This document shows positions 34,036 through 42,673 of a stretch of 64,000 nt of DNA, one piece after another; position 1 is the stretch's first letter, and each line of letters starts with the position of its first letter. The position numbers were made by a program, and so were the translations under genes. The stretch comes from JACCZX01 sp963824935. GTDB taxonomy: Bacteria > Pseudomonadota > Gammaproteobacteria > Burkholderiales > Burkholderiaceae_F. The DNA lies in contig CAWGRF010000004.1 in the NCBI GenBank assembly GCA_963824935.1, positions 1-64,000 on the forward strand. Reading direction: 5' to 3'. The notes under the pieces were generated by a model. It saw only the letters and a program-made list of their open reading frames with translations, did no database searches and had not been told where the DNA came from.

Positions 34036-35245
34036 ATGTCAGGCAACTTTCTCTTCACCTCCGAATCCGTATCCGAGGGCCATCCAGACAAGGTGGCCGA
34101 TCAGATTTCCGACGCGATTCTTGACGCGATCATCACGCAGGATCCGCACTCGAGAGTCGCCGCCGAAACACTGTGCAGCACCGGGTTGGTCGTGCTGGCC
34201 GGAGAGATCACAACCAATGCGCATGTCGACTACATCGGCGTGACACGCAACACAATCAAACGCATCGGCTACGACAACGCCGAGTTTGGCATCGACTACA
34301 AGAGGATGCGCGGTGCTGGTCGCGTACGGCAAGCAAAGCAACGACATCGCGCAAGGGGTAGATCACGCGTCGGACGACTATCTGAATCAGGGCGCAGGCG
34401 ACCAGGGGTTGATGTTCGGTTATGCATGCGACGAAACGCCCGAGCTGATGCCCGCCCCGATCTATTACGCGCATCGACTGGTCGAGCGCCACGCGGATCT
34501 GCGACGAGACGGCCGAATGCCGTATCTGCGCCCTGACGCAAAAAGTCAGGTCACGATGCGCTATGTCGACGGCAAGCCGCATTCGATCGACACCGTCGTG
34601 ATTTCGTCGCAACACTCGCCCGAGATGTCGGACGGCAAGGCGATGAAGAAGGAATTCACCGAGGCCGTTATCGAACAGATCATCAAGCCGTCGCTTCCTC
34701 CCGAGTGGCTCAAGAACACGCGCTACCTGGTCAATCCGACCGGGCGCTTCGTCGTCGGTGGACCACAAGGCGATTGCGGGCTGACCGGCCGCAAGATCAT
34801 CGTCGACACCTACGGCGGCGCGTGCCCGCATGGCGGCGGCGCGTTTTCCGGCAAGGATCCGTCGAAAGTCGATCGCTCAGCCGCGTACGCGGCGCGTTAT
34901 GTCGCAAAGAACGTCGTCGCTGCCGGACTCGCACGCCAATGCCAGGTGCAGGTCGCCTATGCAATCGGTGTCGCGCAGCCGATGAATATCACTGTGTACA
35001 CCGAGGGCACCGGCGCGATTCCGGACGAGCAGATCAGCAAACTGGTCGCCGAACATTTCGATCTGCGGCCGCGCGGGATCATTCAGATGCTCGATCTGTT
35101 GCGGCCGATTTACGAGAAGACCGCGGCGTATGGCCACTTCGGTCGTGACGAACCCGAGTTCACATGGGAACGAACCGACAAGGCGGCGCTATTGGCAGAC
35201 GCCGCCGGGATCAAGCGCAAGGCGCACGAAGCAGTCGCGGCTTAG
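34036..35245 (+). CDS. metK: S-adenosylmethionine synthetase, single frameshift
   Basis: Makes SAM from methionine and ATP. The N-terminal frame starts MSGNFLFTSESVSEGHPDKV (ribosome site AAGGAG) and runs to FGIDYK. The rest, in another frame, continues GCAVLVAYGKQSNDIAQGVD, then GAGDQGLMFGYACDET, GGGAFSGKDPSKVDRSAAY and the C-terminal domain. The break is at 34301-34306, where one extra A in ACAAGAGGATG disrupts the frame; the span is 3n+1. As metK is normally essential, this is almost certainly a sequence error. ahcY lies downstream with its own promoter. Confidence 0.95.
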
Positions 35246-35302
35246 AGAACTGAGGTCAACGAGCCTTCGCTCCTGCGGTCTGCAGTAACGCGCGCTTAGT
35301 CC

Positions 35303-35461
35303 TCAAAATAGCGGATATTCGCGCGCCGGCATCGGAGCATCGACGCCGAGCAAACCCGTTAGCTCAAGCACGAACAGCTGATAGTTGGCGAGCTGTGTTA
35401 TTAACGTTTCGAGCAAGAAAGGGCCGATGCCCTTGTCGCTAAGTAACGTTCGGGTCAACAT
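35303..35461 (-). CDS. possible 52-residue small protein, antisense side of the metK-ahcY gap
   Basis: A small minus-strand frame from ATG 35461 to TGA 35305, with an in-frame TAA two codons upstream of the start. The product begins MLTRTLLSDKGIGPFLLETL, has an amphipathic helix-like middle (QLANYQLFVLELTGLLGV) and ends PMPAREYPLF. Composition is protein-like, unlike the Arg/Ser-rich shadow frames typical of this GC-rich DNA. A weak GGTAAGG precedes the ATG. No family is recognised. It would be divergent from the ahcY promoter. Confidence 0.45.
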   Translation of the reverse strand: MLTRTLLSDKGIGPFLLETLITQLANYQLFVLELTGLLGVDAPMPAREYPLF

Positions 35462-35492
35462 GCCTTACCAGGTGAACCCGCGAGAGGCCGCA

Positions 35493-35521
35493 TTGGCGCA
35501 CGTCAGACAGGCACGTATACT
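35493..35521 (+). promoter_or_regulatory. sigma-70 promoter of ahcY
   Basis: TTGGCG (35493-35498), a 17-base spacer and TATACT (35516-35521). Transcription should start near 35528, just before the SAH riboswitch, which supports both assignments. Confidence 0.7.
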
Positions 35522-35530
35522 CACGCCCTG

Positions 35531-35620
35531 CTTCGAGGAGCGTTGCGACAGCCGGTGCGATCCGGTTGCCAGGCTCGGAGAGGTCCGATTCCCGTCGGAC
35601 ACGTAATAACGGCGCTCGCG
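35531..35620 (+). promoter_or_regulatory. S-adenosylhomocysteine (SAH) riboswitch
   Basis: The leader contains the conserved SAH riboswitch blocks in order: CGAGGAGCGTTGCGAC, the GCCAGGCTCGGAGAGG block, a variable GTCCGATTCCCGTCGGAC hairpin, and AACGGCGCTCGCG near the end, which pairs with the GAGCG block. It lies directly upstream of ahcY, the known target of this class. When SAH accumulates the riboswitch raises ahcY expression. Blocks, order and downstream gene all agree. Confidence 0.93.
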
Positions 35621-35642
35621 AACCCTTCAAAAGGAGCGCGAG

Positions 35643-37073
35643 ATGAGCGCCGTACTTAAACCTTCCCCCAAATCAAAGTCCTCTGGCGACTATGTTGTCG
35701 CTGACCTCACACTGGCCGAGTGGGGCCGCAAGGAAATCCGGATCGCCGAAACCGAGATGCCCGGTTTGATGGCGATCCGCGAAGAGTTTGCCAGCCAGCA
35801 GCCGCTGCGTGGTGCGCGCATTACCGGCTCGCTGCACATGACCATTCAGACAGCGGTGCTGATCGAGACCTTGAAGGCGCTCGGTGCCGAAGTTCGCTGG
35901 GCGAGCTGCAATATCTTTTCGACGCAGGATCATGCCGCCGCTGCGATCGCGGCCAGCGGCACGGCTGTGTTTGCCGTCAAAGGCGAATCGCTGGCCGACT
36001 ATTGGGACTACACGCATCGGATTTTCGAGTGGCCCGATAGTGGTTACAGCAACATGATCCTCGACGATGGCGGTGACGCGACGTTGCTGTTGCATCTGGG
36101 CAGCAAAGCCGAGAGCGACGCGTCGGTCATTGCGAAACCAACCAGCGAAGAAGAAGAGGCGCTTTTTGCTTCGATCAAAGCGAGGCTCGCGAAGGACAGC
36201 GCCTGGTACTCGACGCGGCTCGGAAAGATCAAGGGGGTCACCGAAGAGACGACTACCGGCGTCAAACGCCTGTATCAAATGGCCAAGGAAGGCCGGCTCG
36301 CATTTCCGGCGATCAACGTCAATGATTCCGTGACCAAGAGCAAGTTCGACAACCTTTACGGCTGCCGTGAATCGCTGGTCGACGGCATCAAGCGCGCGAC
36401 CGACGTGATGATCGCCGGCAAAGTCGCGATGGTTGCCGGCTATGGCGACGTCGGCAAGGGATCGGCGCAGGCATTGCGCGCGCTGTCGGCGCAAGTATGG
36501 ATTACCGAGATCGATCCGATTTGCGCGCTGCAGGCCGCGATGGAGGGTTATCGCGTGGTGACGATGGACTACGCCGCCGACAAGGCCGACATTTTCGTTA
36601 GTGCAACCGGAAACTTCCATGTAATCACGCACGATCACATGCTGAGGATGAAGGATCAGGCGATCGTGTGCAATATCGGTCACTTCGATAACGAGATCGA
36701 TATCGCCGGAATCAAGCAATACCCTTGGGAAAACATCAAGCCGCAGGTGGACCACATCATTTTCCCTGACGGCAAGCGGATCATTCTGTTGGCCGAGGGG
36801 CGGCTGGTCAATCTGGGCTGCGGGACTGGACATCCAAGCTACGTGATGTCCAGCTCGTTTGCCAACCAGGTGATCGCACAGATCGAGCTGTTTACGAACA
36901 CCGACAAGTATCCGGTCGGCGTGTACGTGCTGCCGAAGCACCTCGACGAAAAGGTCGCACGGTTGCAGCTGAAGAAGCTGAATGCGCAGCTGACTGAGTT
37001 AACCGACGCGCAGGCACGGTATATCAACGTGGCGAAAGAGGGTCCCTACAAACCGGATCATTACCGTTACTGA
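35643..37073 (+). CDS. ahcY: adenosylhomocysteinase
   Basis: NAD-dependent enzyme that splits SAH into adenosine and homocysteine, clearing the product of SAM methylations. The 476-residue protein has MTIQTAVLIETLKALGAEVRW, the NAD motif VAGYGDVGKGSAQALRA, FVSATGNFHVITHDHM, CNIGHFDNEIDI and the C-terminal GPYKPDHYRY. Ribosome site AAAGGAGCG precedes the ATG. Expression is controlled by the upstream SAH riboswitch; a holin-like gene and metF follow. Confidence 0.97.
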   Translation: MSAVLKPSPKSKSSGDYVVADLTLAEWGRKEIRIAETEMPGLMAIREEFASQQPLRGARITGSLHMTIQTAVLIETLKALGAEVRWASCNIFSTQDHAAAAIAASGTAVFAVKGESLADYWDYTHRIFEWPDSGYSNMILDDGGDATLLLHLGSKAESDASVIAKPTSEEEEALFASIKARLAKDSAWYSTRLGKIKGVTEETTTGVKRLYQMAKEGRLAFPAINVNDSVTKSKFDNLYGCRESLVDGIKRATDVMIAGKVAMVAGYGDVGKGSAQALRALSAQVWITEIDPICALQAAMEGYRVVTMDYAADKADIFVSATGNFHVITHDHMLRMKDQAIVCNIGHFDNEIDIAGIKQYPWENIKPQVDHIIFPDGKRIILLAEGRLVNLGCGTGHPSYVMSSSFANQVIAQIELFTNTDKYPVGVYVLPKHLDEKVARLQLKKLNAQLTELTDAQARYINVAKEGPYKPDHYRY

Positions 37074-37088
37074 CGCCAGGAGACTGCG

Positions 37089-37433
37089 ATGCGGCTATTG
37101 CTGGTCTGGATCCTGAATGCGATTGCTTTGCTGGCGGTGGCGTATCTGTTTCCCGGAGTTCAGATCCAGGACTGGCAAGCGGCAGCGGTCGCCGCGCTGG
37201 TGCTGGGCCTGGTCAACGCGCTGGTCAAGCCGATCCTCGTCATCTTGACGTTGCCGGTCACGATTTTGACTCTCGGCTTGTTTCTGCTGGTGATCAACGC
37301 GCTCTTGTTCTGGGGTGTCGCATCGCTGCTGCCGGGTTTTAACGTCGGCGGCTTCGGCTCAGCATTTGTCGGCGCGCTCTTGTACAGCATCATCTCCTGG
37401 CTGCTGTCGATGCTGCTTCCGGACCGAAAATAA
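37089..37433 (+). CDS. phage holin family (PF04020-type) membrane protein
   Basis: A 114-residue protein with four closely spaced helices, including LLVWILNAIALLAVAYLFPGV, LVLGLVNALVKPILVILTLP and INALLFWGVASLLPGFNVGG. This is the YvlD/phage_holin_4_2 family; despite the name these are chromosomal membrane proteins of unknown role. It sits 15 bases after ahcY and 6 before metF, as in other betaproteobacteria, so it is cotranscribed with the methyl cycle genes. Confidence 0.85.
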   Translation: MRLLLVWILNAIALLAVAYLFPGVQIQDWQAAAVAALVLGLVNALVKPILVILTLPVTILTLGLFLLVINALLFWGVASLLPGFNVGGFGSAFVGALLYSIISWLLSMLLPDRK

Positions 37434-37439
37434 CCACAC

Positions 37440-38264
37440 TTGGACAGCATCAGTTTCGAGTTCTTCCCGCCGCGTACACCGGAGGGTGCCTCCAAACTTC
37501 GCGATGCCCGGGCGCGACTCGCGGCGCTGGAGCCCGAGTATTTTTCGGTCACGTTTGGCGCCGGCGGTTCCACGCGCGAAGGCACCTGGAACACCGTGAT
37601 CGAGATACACGGCGAGGGACTGCCGGTAGCGCCGCACATCTCATGCATCGGTACGACGCGTGACGCCATACGCGATCTGCTGACCGGCTATCGCGACCAC
37701 GGCATTCACCGCGTGGTGGCGTTACGCGGCGACGTACCCTCAGGCGCCGCGGGCGGCGCGGGTGATTTCCGCTACGCCAATGAGCTGGTCGAATTCATTC
37801 GCGCGGAAACCGGCGATTGGTTCGAGATCGAAGTCGCCGCGTATCCGGAATATCACCCGCAGTCGCGCTCGCCGGCCGAAGATCTGCAAAGCTTCGTGCG
37901 CAAGGTCGAGGCGGGAGCGGACTCGGCGATCACGCAATATTTTTACAACTTCGATGCGTATTCCAGGTTTGTCGATGACGTGAGTGCGCTCGGTTGTACC
38001 GTGCCGATCGTCGCTGGCATCATGCCGATCATCAACTACACGCAGCTCGCGCGTTTCTCCGATGCCTGCGGCGCCGAGATTCCACGCTGGATAAGGCGCC
38101 GCCTCGAAAGCTTCGGTGACGACCGCGAATCGATCCGCGAATTCGGCTTGGACGTCGTCACCGATCTATGCGAGCGGTTGCTTGCGATCGGCGCCCCCGG
38201 CCTGCACTTCTACACGCTGAATCAGGCGGAGGCGAGCATCGAACTGTGCAAGCGCCTGGGCTAG
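37440..38264 (+). CDS. metF: methylenetetrahydrofolate reductase
   Basis: FAD enzyme making 5-methyl-THF for methionine synthesis. The 274-residue TIM-barrel protein starts DSISFEFFPPRTPEGASKL, contains YFSVTFGAGGSTREGT, PHISCIGTTRDAIRDLL, VVALRGDVPSG, and TQYFYNFDAYSRFVDD. The start is TTG at 37440; the preceding in-frame codons reach the holin gene stop at once, so no ATG is possible. It closes the ahcY operon. Confidence 0.95.
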   Translation: MDSISFEFFPPRTPEGASKLRDARARLAALEPEYFSVTFGAGGSTREGTWNTVIEIHGEGLPVAPHISCIGTTRDAIRDLLTGYRDHGIHRVVALRGDVPSGAAGGAGDFRYANELVEFIRAETGDWFEIEVAAYPEYHPQSRSPAEDLQSFVRKVEAGADSAITQYFYNFDAYSRFVDDVSALGCTVPIVAGIMPIINYTQLARFSDACGAEIPRWIRRRLESFGDDRESIREFGLDVVTDLCERLLAIGAPGLHFYTLNQAEASIELCKRLG

Positions 38265-38279
38265 CTCGATTGTCTGTCG

Positions 38280-38481
38280 CTATGCCCGGCGTCTGCGGTC
38301 TGCATGCGAGGCGACGCGCTCACCGACAACTTCCACCGTTTCCAGCTTGATAATCGGCAGAGCGACCGCCTGCTGCACCGTTGGACCCGCACTGAATTCC
38401 TGGATAGCGACAACCGCCTGCCAACGCCAATGCGCTTACGGTAACGGCAAAAAACAACGCGGTTTCAAGTCCCTTGATCAT
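38280..38481 (-). CDS. small membrane-anchored protein, single frameshift
   Basis: Starts ATG 38481 with a good ribosome site (GAGGAGCAGACA) and one helix (ALFFAVTVSALALA). The frame then appears to shift by one extra G near 38418 and continues AVVAIQEFSAGPTVQQAVAL...LETVEVVGERVASHADRRRRA to TAG at 38280. The span is 3n+1. The corrected 67-residue product is a coherent small periplasm-facing protein of unknown function. Its ATG overlaps the TGA of the corrected DUF2917 frame, suggesting coupling. Confidence 0.6.
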
Positions 38482-38847
38482 TGTCTGCTCCTCGCATAAC
38501 TGTCGATGAGCGGGCGTTGTGATCGGGCGGCGAACTGCCGCGCCCACCACGCCGTCAGCGATCGCATTAACCGCCGCGCACGCGTTGAGCACCGTGCCTG
38601 CCCTACCGATCGATTCAAAAAGTTGTACCCGGGCCGGACTGAGCGCTTCGATAACCGCGAGACCGCGGCTGCCGAGCGTTACTTCCTCGCCACTGGCCAG
38701 AAACGCGTCCCGGGGGCTGCCTTCTTCGGTCAACCAGACGCGTCCCTGCAGAATGCGCACACGCTGACCGGGCGCGGAGGGAAACGGCACCAAGCTGCCG
38801 CCGTTCGGTAGATCCAGAATCTTGAATACCGCGGATTCGCCTTTCAT
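38478..38847 (-). CDS. DUF2917 domain protein, probable C-terminal frameshift
   Basis: The N-terminal ~75 residues are a DUF2917 domain: ILDLPNGGSLVPFPSAPGQR, VRILQGRVWLTEEGSPRDAF, LASGEEVTLGSRGLAVIEAL. After SPARVQLFES the natural C-terminus seems to lie in another frame (RRLMRSLTAWWARQFAARSQ, then ending SYARSRQ), whose TGA overlaps the next ATG as ATGA; the span is 3n+1, so one extra base is likely. In the uncorrected frame it runs into the next gene without a stop. It is divergent from a LysR-type gene, a common pairing. Confidence 0.68.
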
Positions 38848-38921
38848 TCGCTGCTCCTATGCATCTCACGCATGCATTAGATTCTCTCGGCTGAGAGCTA
38901 GCAAACGAAAAGATCGCAGTT

Positions 38922-38946
38922 GATACATGCGCTTTGCGCATGTATC
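38922..38946. promoter_or_regulatory. perfect inverted repeat, likely LysR operator
   Basis: GATACATGCGC-TTT-GCGCATGTATC, an 11-bp perfect inverted repeat in the 110-base gap between the divergent DUF2917 and LysR genes. LysR regulators bind such dyads in divergent promoters, so it probably controls one or both genes. It also argues for the lysR start at 38958 rather than the in-repeat ATG at 38940. Confidence 0.65.
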
Positions 38947-38957
38947 CTGCGGTGGCC

Positions 38958-39905
38958 ATGTCGGTTCAGTCGCCCTCCCGCCGCAAGCGCACCATCGGGC
39001 TGGCCGCGCTGCGCGGCTTCGAAGCGTCGGCGCGGCGGCTCTCGTTCACGCTGGCTGCGGCCGAGTTGAATCTGACGCAGTCGTCGGTCAGTCGGCAGGT
39101 GGCCGCGCTCGAGCGGCAGATCGGCAAGGCGTTGTTTGCACGGCGCACGCGCGCACTTGCGTTGACTGCAGCGGGGCAGCGGCTGCTACGCGCAACACAG
39201 CAGGCGCTGAATCAAATCGATCGGGCAGTCGATGAGATTCGCGGGCCGGGCAGTCCGACGCGTGTGTCGCTGACGACCTATGCGTCGTTTGCCTCGCTCT
39301 GGTTGGTGCCGCGGCTGGCGATGTTTCAGCGCGACCATCCCGAGATCGAGATCCGAATCGACGCCGCCGACCGTTACATCGATCTCGAAACAGAGGGCAT
39401 CGATATCGCGATTCGCTGGACACGACGCGAGAGACTCCCGAACGACGCGTTGCTGCTGCTCGACGAAGACGTGATGCCGGCGCTATCGCCACTGCTGCTC
39501 GAACGCAGCGGGATCACGCTTGCGAAGCCGCAGGACCTGTTTCAGCTGCCATTGCTTGAAATGGACGAGGGGTTGCCTCCCGCAGCTACGAGCAATTGGC
39601 CGCTCTGGTTCGGGTTCGCCGGTGTGCGCGAACCTCCGCCGGCGCCCAGGCTGCTGTTCTCGTATATCGATCAGTCGATACAGGCGGCGGTACGGGGCCA
39701 GGGAGTTGTGCTGGCGCGCACGCCTTTCGTCGACGATCTAGTTGCAAGCGGAGACTTGGTGACGCCCTTTCCGAAGCTCAAGCTGCGAACCGATCATAGC
39801 TATGCACTGATCGAGAACCCTCAAACACGTGATCTACCGCATGTAGCGGCGTTCCGCGACTGGGTTCGCGCCGAGTTCCAGCGCGGGCCACTGCGGCAGA
39901 CCTGA
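38958..39905 (+). CDS. LysR family transcriptional regulator (GcvA-like)
   Basis: A 315-residue LysR regulator. The N-terminal winged helix has LRGFEASARRLSFTLAAAEL and LTQSSVSRQVAALERQIGKA. The effector domain has RVSLTTYASFASLWLVPRLA, DLETEGIDIAIRWTRRERLP and IQAAVRGQGVVLARTPFVDD. These are features of the GcvA/amino-acid-responsive branch, but the ligand is unknown. It is divergent from the DUF2917 gene and shares the dyad at 38922-38946 with it. Confidence 0.92.
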   Translation: MSVQSPSRRKRTIGLAALRGFEASARRLSFTLAAAELNLTQSSVSRQVAALERQIGKALFARRTRALALTAAGQRLLRATQQALNQIDRAVDEIRGPGSPTRVSLTTYASFASLWLVPRLAMFQRDHPEIEIRIDAADRYIDLETEGIDIAIRWTRRERLPNDALLLLDEDVMPALSPLLLERSGITLAKPQDLFQLPLLEMDEGLPPAATSNWPLWFGFAGVREPPPAPRLLFSYIDQSIQAAVRGQGVVLARTPFVDDLVASGDLVTPFPKLKLRTDHSYALIENPQTRDLPHVAAFRDWVRAEFQRGPLRQT

Positions 39906-39932
39906 AGGCGGTGATCGGTGATTCCTGATCCG

Positions 39933-40499
39933 TCAATACACCGAAGCATCAGTGATGATGGCGTCCATTCTTACATCGTGCGGCTGGGGGTCGATTGACT
40001 CCAGTTTCGTCGCTTCGAAGGCAATGCCCACGACCAGCGGCCACGGCACCAGCGTCGCCAGGGTGCGATCGTAGTAGCCGCCTCCGTAGCCCAGGCGAAA
40101 GCGCCGGTTGTCGAAACCGATGCACGGAATCAACAGACACTCCGGCTGCACGACTCGACCCTGCGCCGGCACCGGAATCCCGAACCCGCCGGCCTGCATC
40201 GGCGAATCTGCGGTCCACGCATGAAATTCGAGTTTGTCGGCGCGCATGACGGGAAGCGCCGAGACACGGCGCGCATCGACAGAAAGCCATTGCGCAATGA
40301 CCGGTCGCAGATCGGGCTCGCCGCGAACCGGAAAGTAAAACCCGACGGCGTGCACATCGGCTTGTACGAGCCAATCGGCCACGCGTCGTTGCAAAGCCGC
40401 TTCGATGAACTCACGATTGCCGAGCGCGTTACGCACTTCGAGCAATCGCGCCCTCTGTAACTTCCGTCCGTCCTTCTTATCCAATGGCGAGCCGGTCAC
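39933..40499 (-). CDS. 5-formyltetrahydrofolate cyclo-ligase
   Basis: Recycles 5-formyl-THF to methenyl-THF using ATP. The 188-residue protein has RKLQRARLLEVRNAL, ADVHAVGFYFPVRGEPDLRP, and the signature CIGFDNRRFRLGYGGGYYDR followed by VVGIAFEATKLE. Start is taken as GTG at 40499 (MTGSPLDKKDGRKLQ). It is divergent from the lytic transglycosylase gene. No 6S RNA was identified next to it, although the two are often paired in proteobacteria. Confidence 0.9.
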   Translation of the reverse strand: MTGSPLDKKDGRKLQRARLLEVRNALGNREFIEAALQRRVADWLVQADVHAVGFYFPVRGEPDLRPVIAQWLSVDARRVSALPVMRADKLEFHAWTADSPMQAGGFGIPVPAQGRVVQPECLLIPCIGFDNRRFRLGYGGGYYDRTLATLVPWPLVVGIAFEATKLESIDPQPHDVRMDAIITDASVY

Positions 40500-40574
40500 A
40501 ATGTCAGAAAAAGGCGTTGCGCTTTTGTCGTACTTGCAGCTCCACACGCGCGTCGCATGATCTAATCTCGTTCT

Positions 40575-42602
40575 ATGGAGCTTCGTCTCGCAGTCTATAT
40601 CCTTGCAGCGTTGACCGCGCTTGCACTGGCATCGATGCCGGCGCTCGCAGCGCCTGCGCGCGCAACGAATGGACTGCCCGCCGATCTGTCCGCTGCCGAC
40701 CAGGCATTCTTGGGTGCGCGCGATGCGGTACGCATCGGCGATCGTGAGCGTCTTGCGCAGCATGCTGCGCGCCTTGGCAGGCATCCGCTATCCGCATATA
40801 TCGAATACTGGCAGTTGCTCGGCGGCATTCGTAGCGGTGAGCCGAGGACCGAGGCCGATGTCGCGCAGTTCATGCGTCGTCACGCCGATACGTACATCGC
40901 CGACCGGCTGCGCTTCGACTGGGCGCTTGCATTGGCCAACCGCGGCGACTACGCCGGGTTCGAACGCGAAGCGGCGCTGCTTGCATGGTGGACTGATGAT
41001 GCTCAGCTGCGTTGCTATCTCGCGCTGTCGAAGTACCGCAAAGCTGTCGGCCCTCAGGCGGAGGAGTTAGCGCGCGACGCCCGGCAGTTGCTCGCGAATA
41101 CCAAGGAATCTTCCGGCGAAGGATGCCTGGCGCTGACTGAAGCGCTGCTGGCCGATGACCGCATTTCGGTATGGGAGCGTGTCCGCGCGCTGGTCGAGCA
41201 GAATCAATTGGATACCGCCAAGCGCATCGGCGCGCGTGCGCTCGATCCGAACGACCGACCGGTCGATCAAAAACTACTGGCGCAAGCGATCGACCGGCCC
41301 GCCGCGTTCCTGACCGCACATGAGAGGCGATTGACCGAGGTGCAGCGCGAACTCGCGATCGTTGCCATCTTGCGCCTCGCGCGCGATAACCCCCAGGATG
41401 CCGCCGAGTACGCCGGCGCATTGAATCTGCTGCTGACACCCGAGCAGCGCGGCGTCGTATGGGGCCGCATTGGTCACATGGCCGCACTGCGCTCGATGCG
41501 CGAAGCCAACGAGTGGTATCGGCGCGGCGGAGAGCGCGTCGGCATCGGACCGGACGCGGCGCGAGTTCATGAAGTCCTTGAATGGCAGGCGCGCGCCGCG
41601 TTGCGCGCTAACGATTGGAAGGCGGTAAAAACGGTGATCGATCGCATGCCCTCCGCGCTGCGTGATGAGCCCACCTGGGTTTACTGGTACGGCCGCGCGC
41701 TGCATCACGCGGGCAGCCCGGCCGAAGCGCAAGATCACTTTGCACGCATCGCGCAACAGTTTCATTTCTATGGCCAGTTGGCCGCCGAAGAACTCGGGCA
41801 GGACATAACTCTGCCGCTGACCGCCGCCGCACCGACGGCCGAAGAGATTGCTCCATTCGAGACAAACGCCGGCTTCGTGCGCGCGTTCAAATTCTACGAA
41901 CTCGGCCTCCGTCTCGAGGGCAATCGTGAATGGAATTGGCAGATGCGGGGGCTTACCGATCGGCAGCTTCTCGCAGCCGCCGAGTTTGCGCGCAAGCGTG
42001 GCGTGCTCGACCGCATGATCAGCACATCGGACCGCACCAAGAGCGAGTTCGATTTTGCGCAGCGCTTTCCGGCGCCGTTTCGTGAATCACTGGTTCAATA
42101 TTCGGTGCCGCTGGGGCTGGATGAGAACTGGGTTTACGGTTTGATCCGCCAGGAATCGCGCTTCATCATGGATGCGCGTTCGTCGGTGGGCGCGGCTGGC
42201 TTGATGCAATTGATGCCCGCTACCGCGCGCTATGTCGCACGGCGGCTCAACGTGCCCAACTACACGCCGGCACGCGTCAATGAGCTCGACGTGAACCTGC
42301 AGCTGGGCACCGGCTATCTGAAAATGGTGCTCGATGACCTGGATGGCTCGCCAGTGCTTGCCACCGCGGCATACAACGCCGGTCCCGGCCGCGCGCGTGC
42401 CTGGCGATCGTCGCTAACGCGGCCCGTCGAAGGTGCAGTGTTCGCCGAAACGATTCCCTTCAATGAAACACGTGACTACGTCAAGAAGGTCATGTCGAAC
42501 AGCGTGTACTACGCCGCGTTGTTCGATAAGAAGACGCCGTCGCTGAAAGCGCGTTTGGGAACGATTGCGCCGAAAGTGGCGGGCGCAACTGAGCTTCCGT
42601 AG
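40575..42602 (+). CDS. slt: soluble lytic murein transglycosylase (Slt70-like)
   Basis: A 675-residue periplasmic enzyme that cleaves peptidoglycan to 1,6-anhydromuropeptides. A signal peptide (LAVYILAALTALALASMPAL) is followed by a long all-helical superhelical region and a C-terminal goose-lysozyme-like domain with the catalytic Glu in VYGLIRQESRFIMDARSSVG, GLMQLMPATARYVAR, and AAYNAGPGRARAW. Size and layout match E. coli Slt70. It is monocistronic between the cyclo-ligase and the NDUFA9-like gene. Confidence 0.94.
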   Translation: MELRLAVYILAALTALALASMPALAAPARATNGLPADLSAADQAFLGARDAVRIGDRERLAQHAARLGRHPLSAYIEYWQLLGGIRSGEPRTEADVAQFMRRHADTYIADRLRFDWALALANRGDYAGFEREAALLAWWTDDAQLRCYLALSKYRKAVGPQAEELARDARQLLANTKESSGEGCLALTEALLADDRISVWERVRALVEQNQLDTAKRIGARALDPNDRPVDQKLLAQAIDRPAAFLTAHERRLTEVQRELAIVAILRLARDNPQDAAEYAGALNLLLTPEQRGVVWGRIGHMAALRSMREANEWYRRGGERVGIGPDAARVHEVLEWQARAALRANDWKAVKTVIDRMPSALRDEPTWVYWYGRALHHAGSPAEAQDHFARIAQQFHFYGQLAAEELGQDITLPLTAAAPTAEEIAPFETNAGFVRAFKFYELGLRLEGNREWNWQMRGLTDRQLLAAAEFARKRGVLDRMISTSDRTKSEFDFAQRFPAPFRESLVQYSVPLGLDENWVYGLIRQESRFIMDARSSVGAAGLMQLMPATARYVARRLNVPNYTPARVNELDVNLQLGTGYLKMVLDDLDGSPVLATAAYNAGPGRARAWRSSLTRPVEGAVFAETIPFNETRDYVKKVMSNSVYYAALFDKKTPSLKARLGTIAPKVAGATELP

Positions 42603-42673
42603 CTCCGCTTCGGACGTACGCGACATTGCGGGGTCGCGCGCCCGGCATAGAATTCCCGGCTCGTTAGCCAATC

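Noticed and set aside
35385..35606. A 73-codon plus-strand frame before ahcY
   Set aside because: It runs through the ahcY promoter and the SAH riboswitch, whose sequence is explained by RNA structure.
37089..37433. Prophage remnant suggested by a 'holin' family gene and the nearby tyrosine recombinase
   Set aside because: The holin-like protein is a chromosomal family between ahcY and metF, and xerC sits in its housekeeping context; no other phage genes are present.
40500..40574. Possible 6S RNA next to the 5-formyl-THF cyclo-ligase gene
   Set aside because: The gap is only 75 bases and is the divergent promoter region; too short for 6S RNA.
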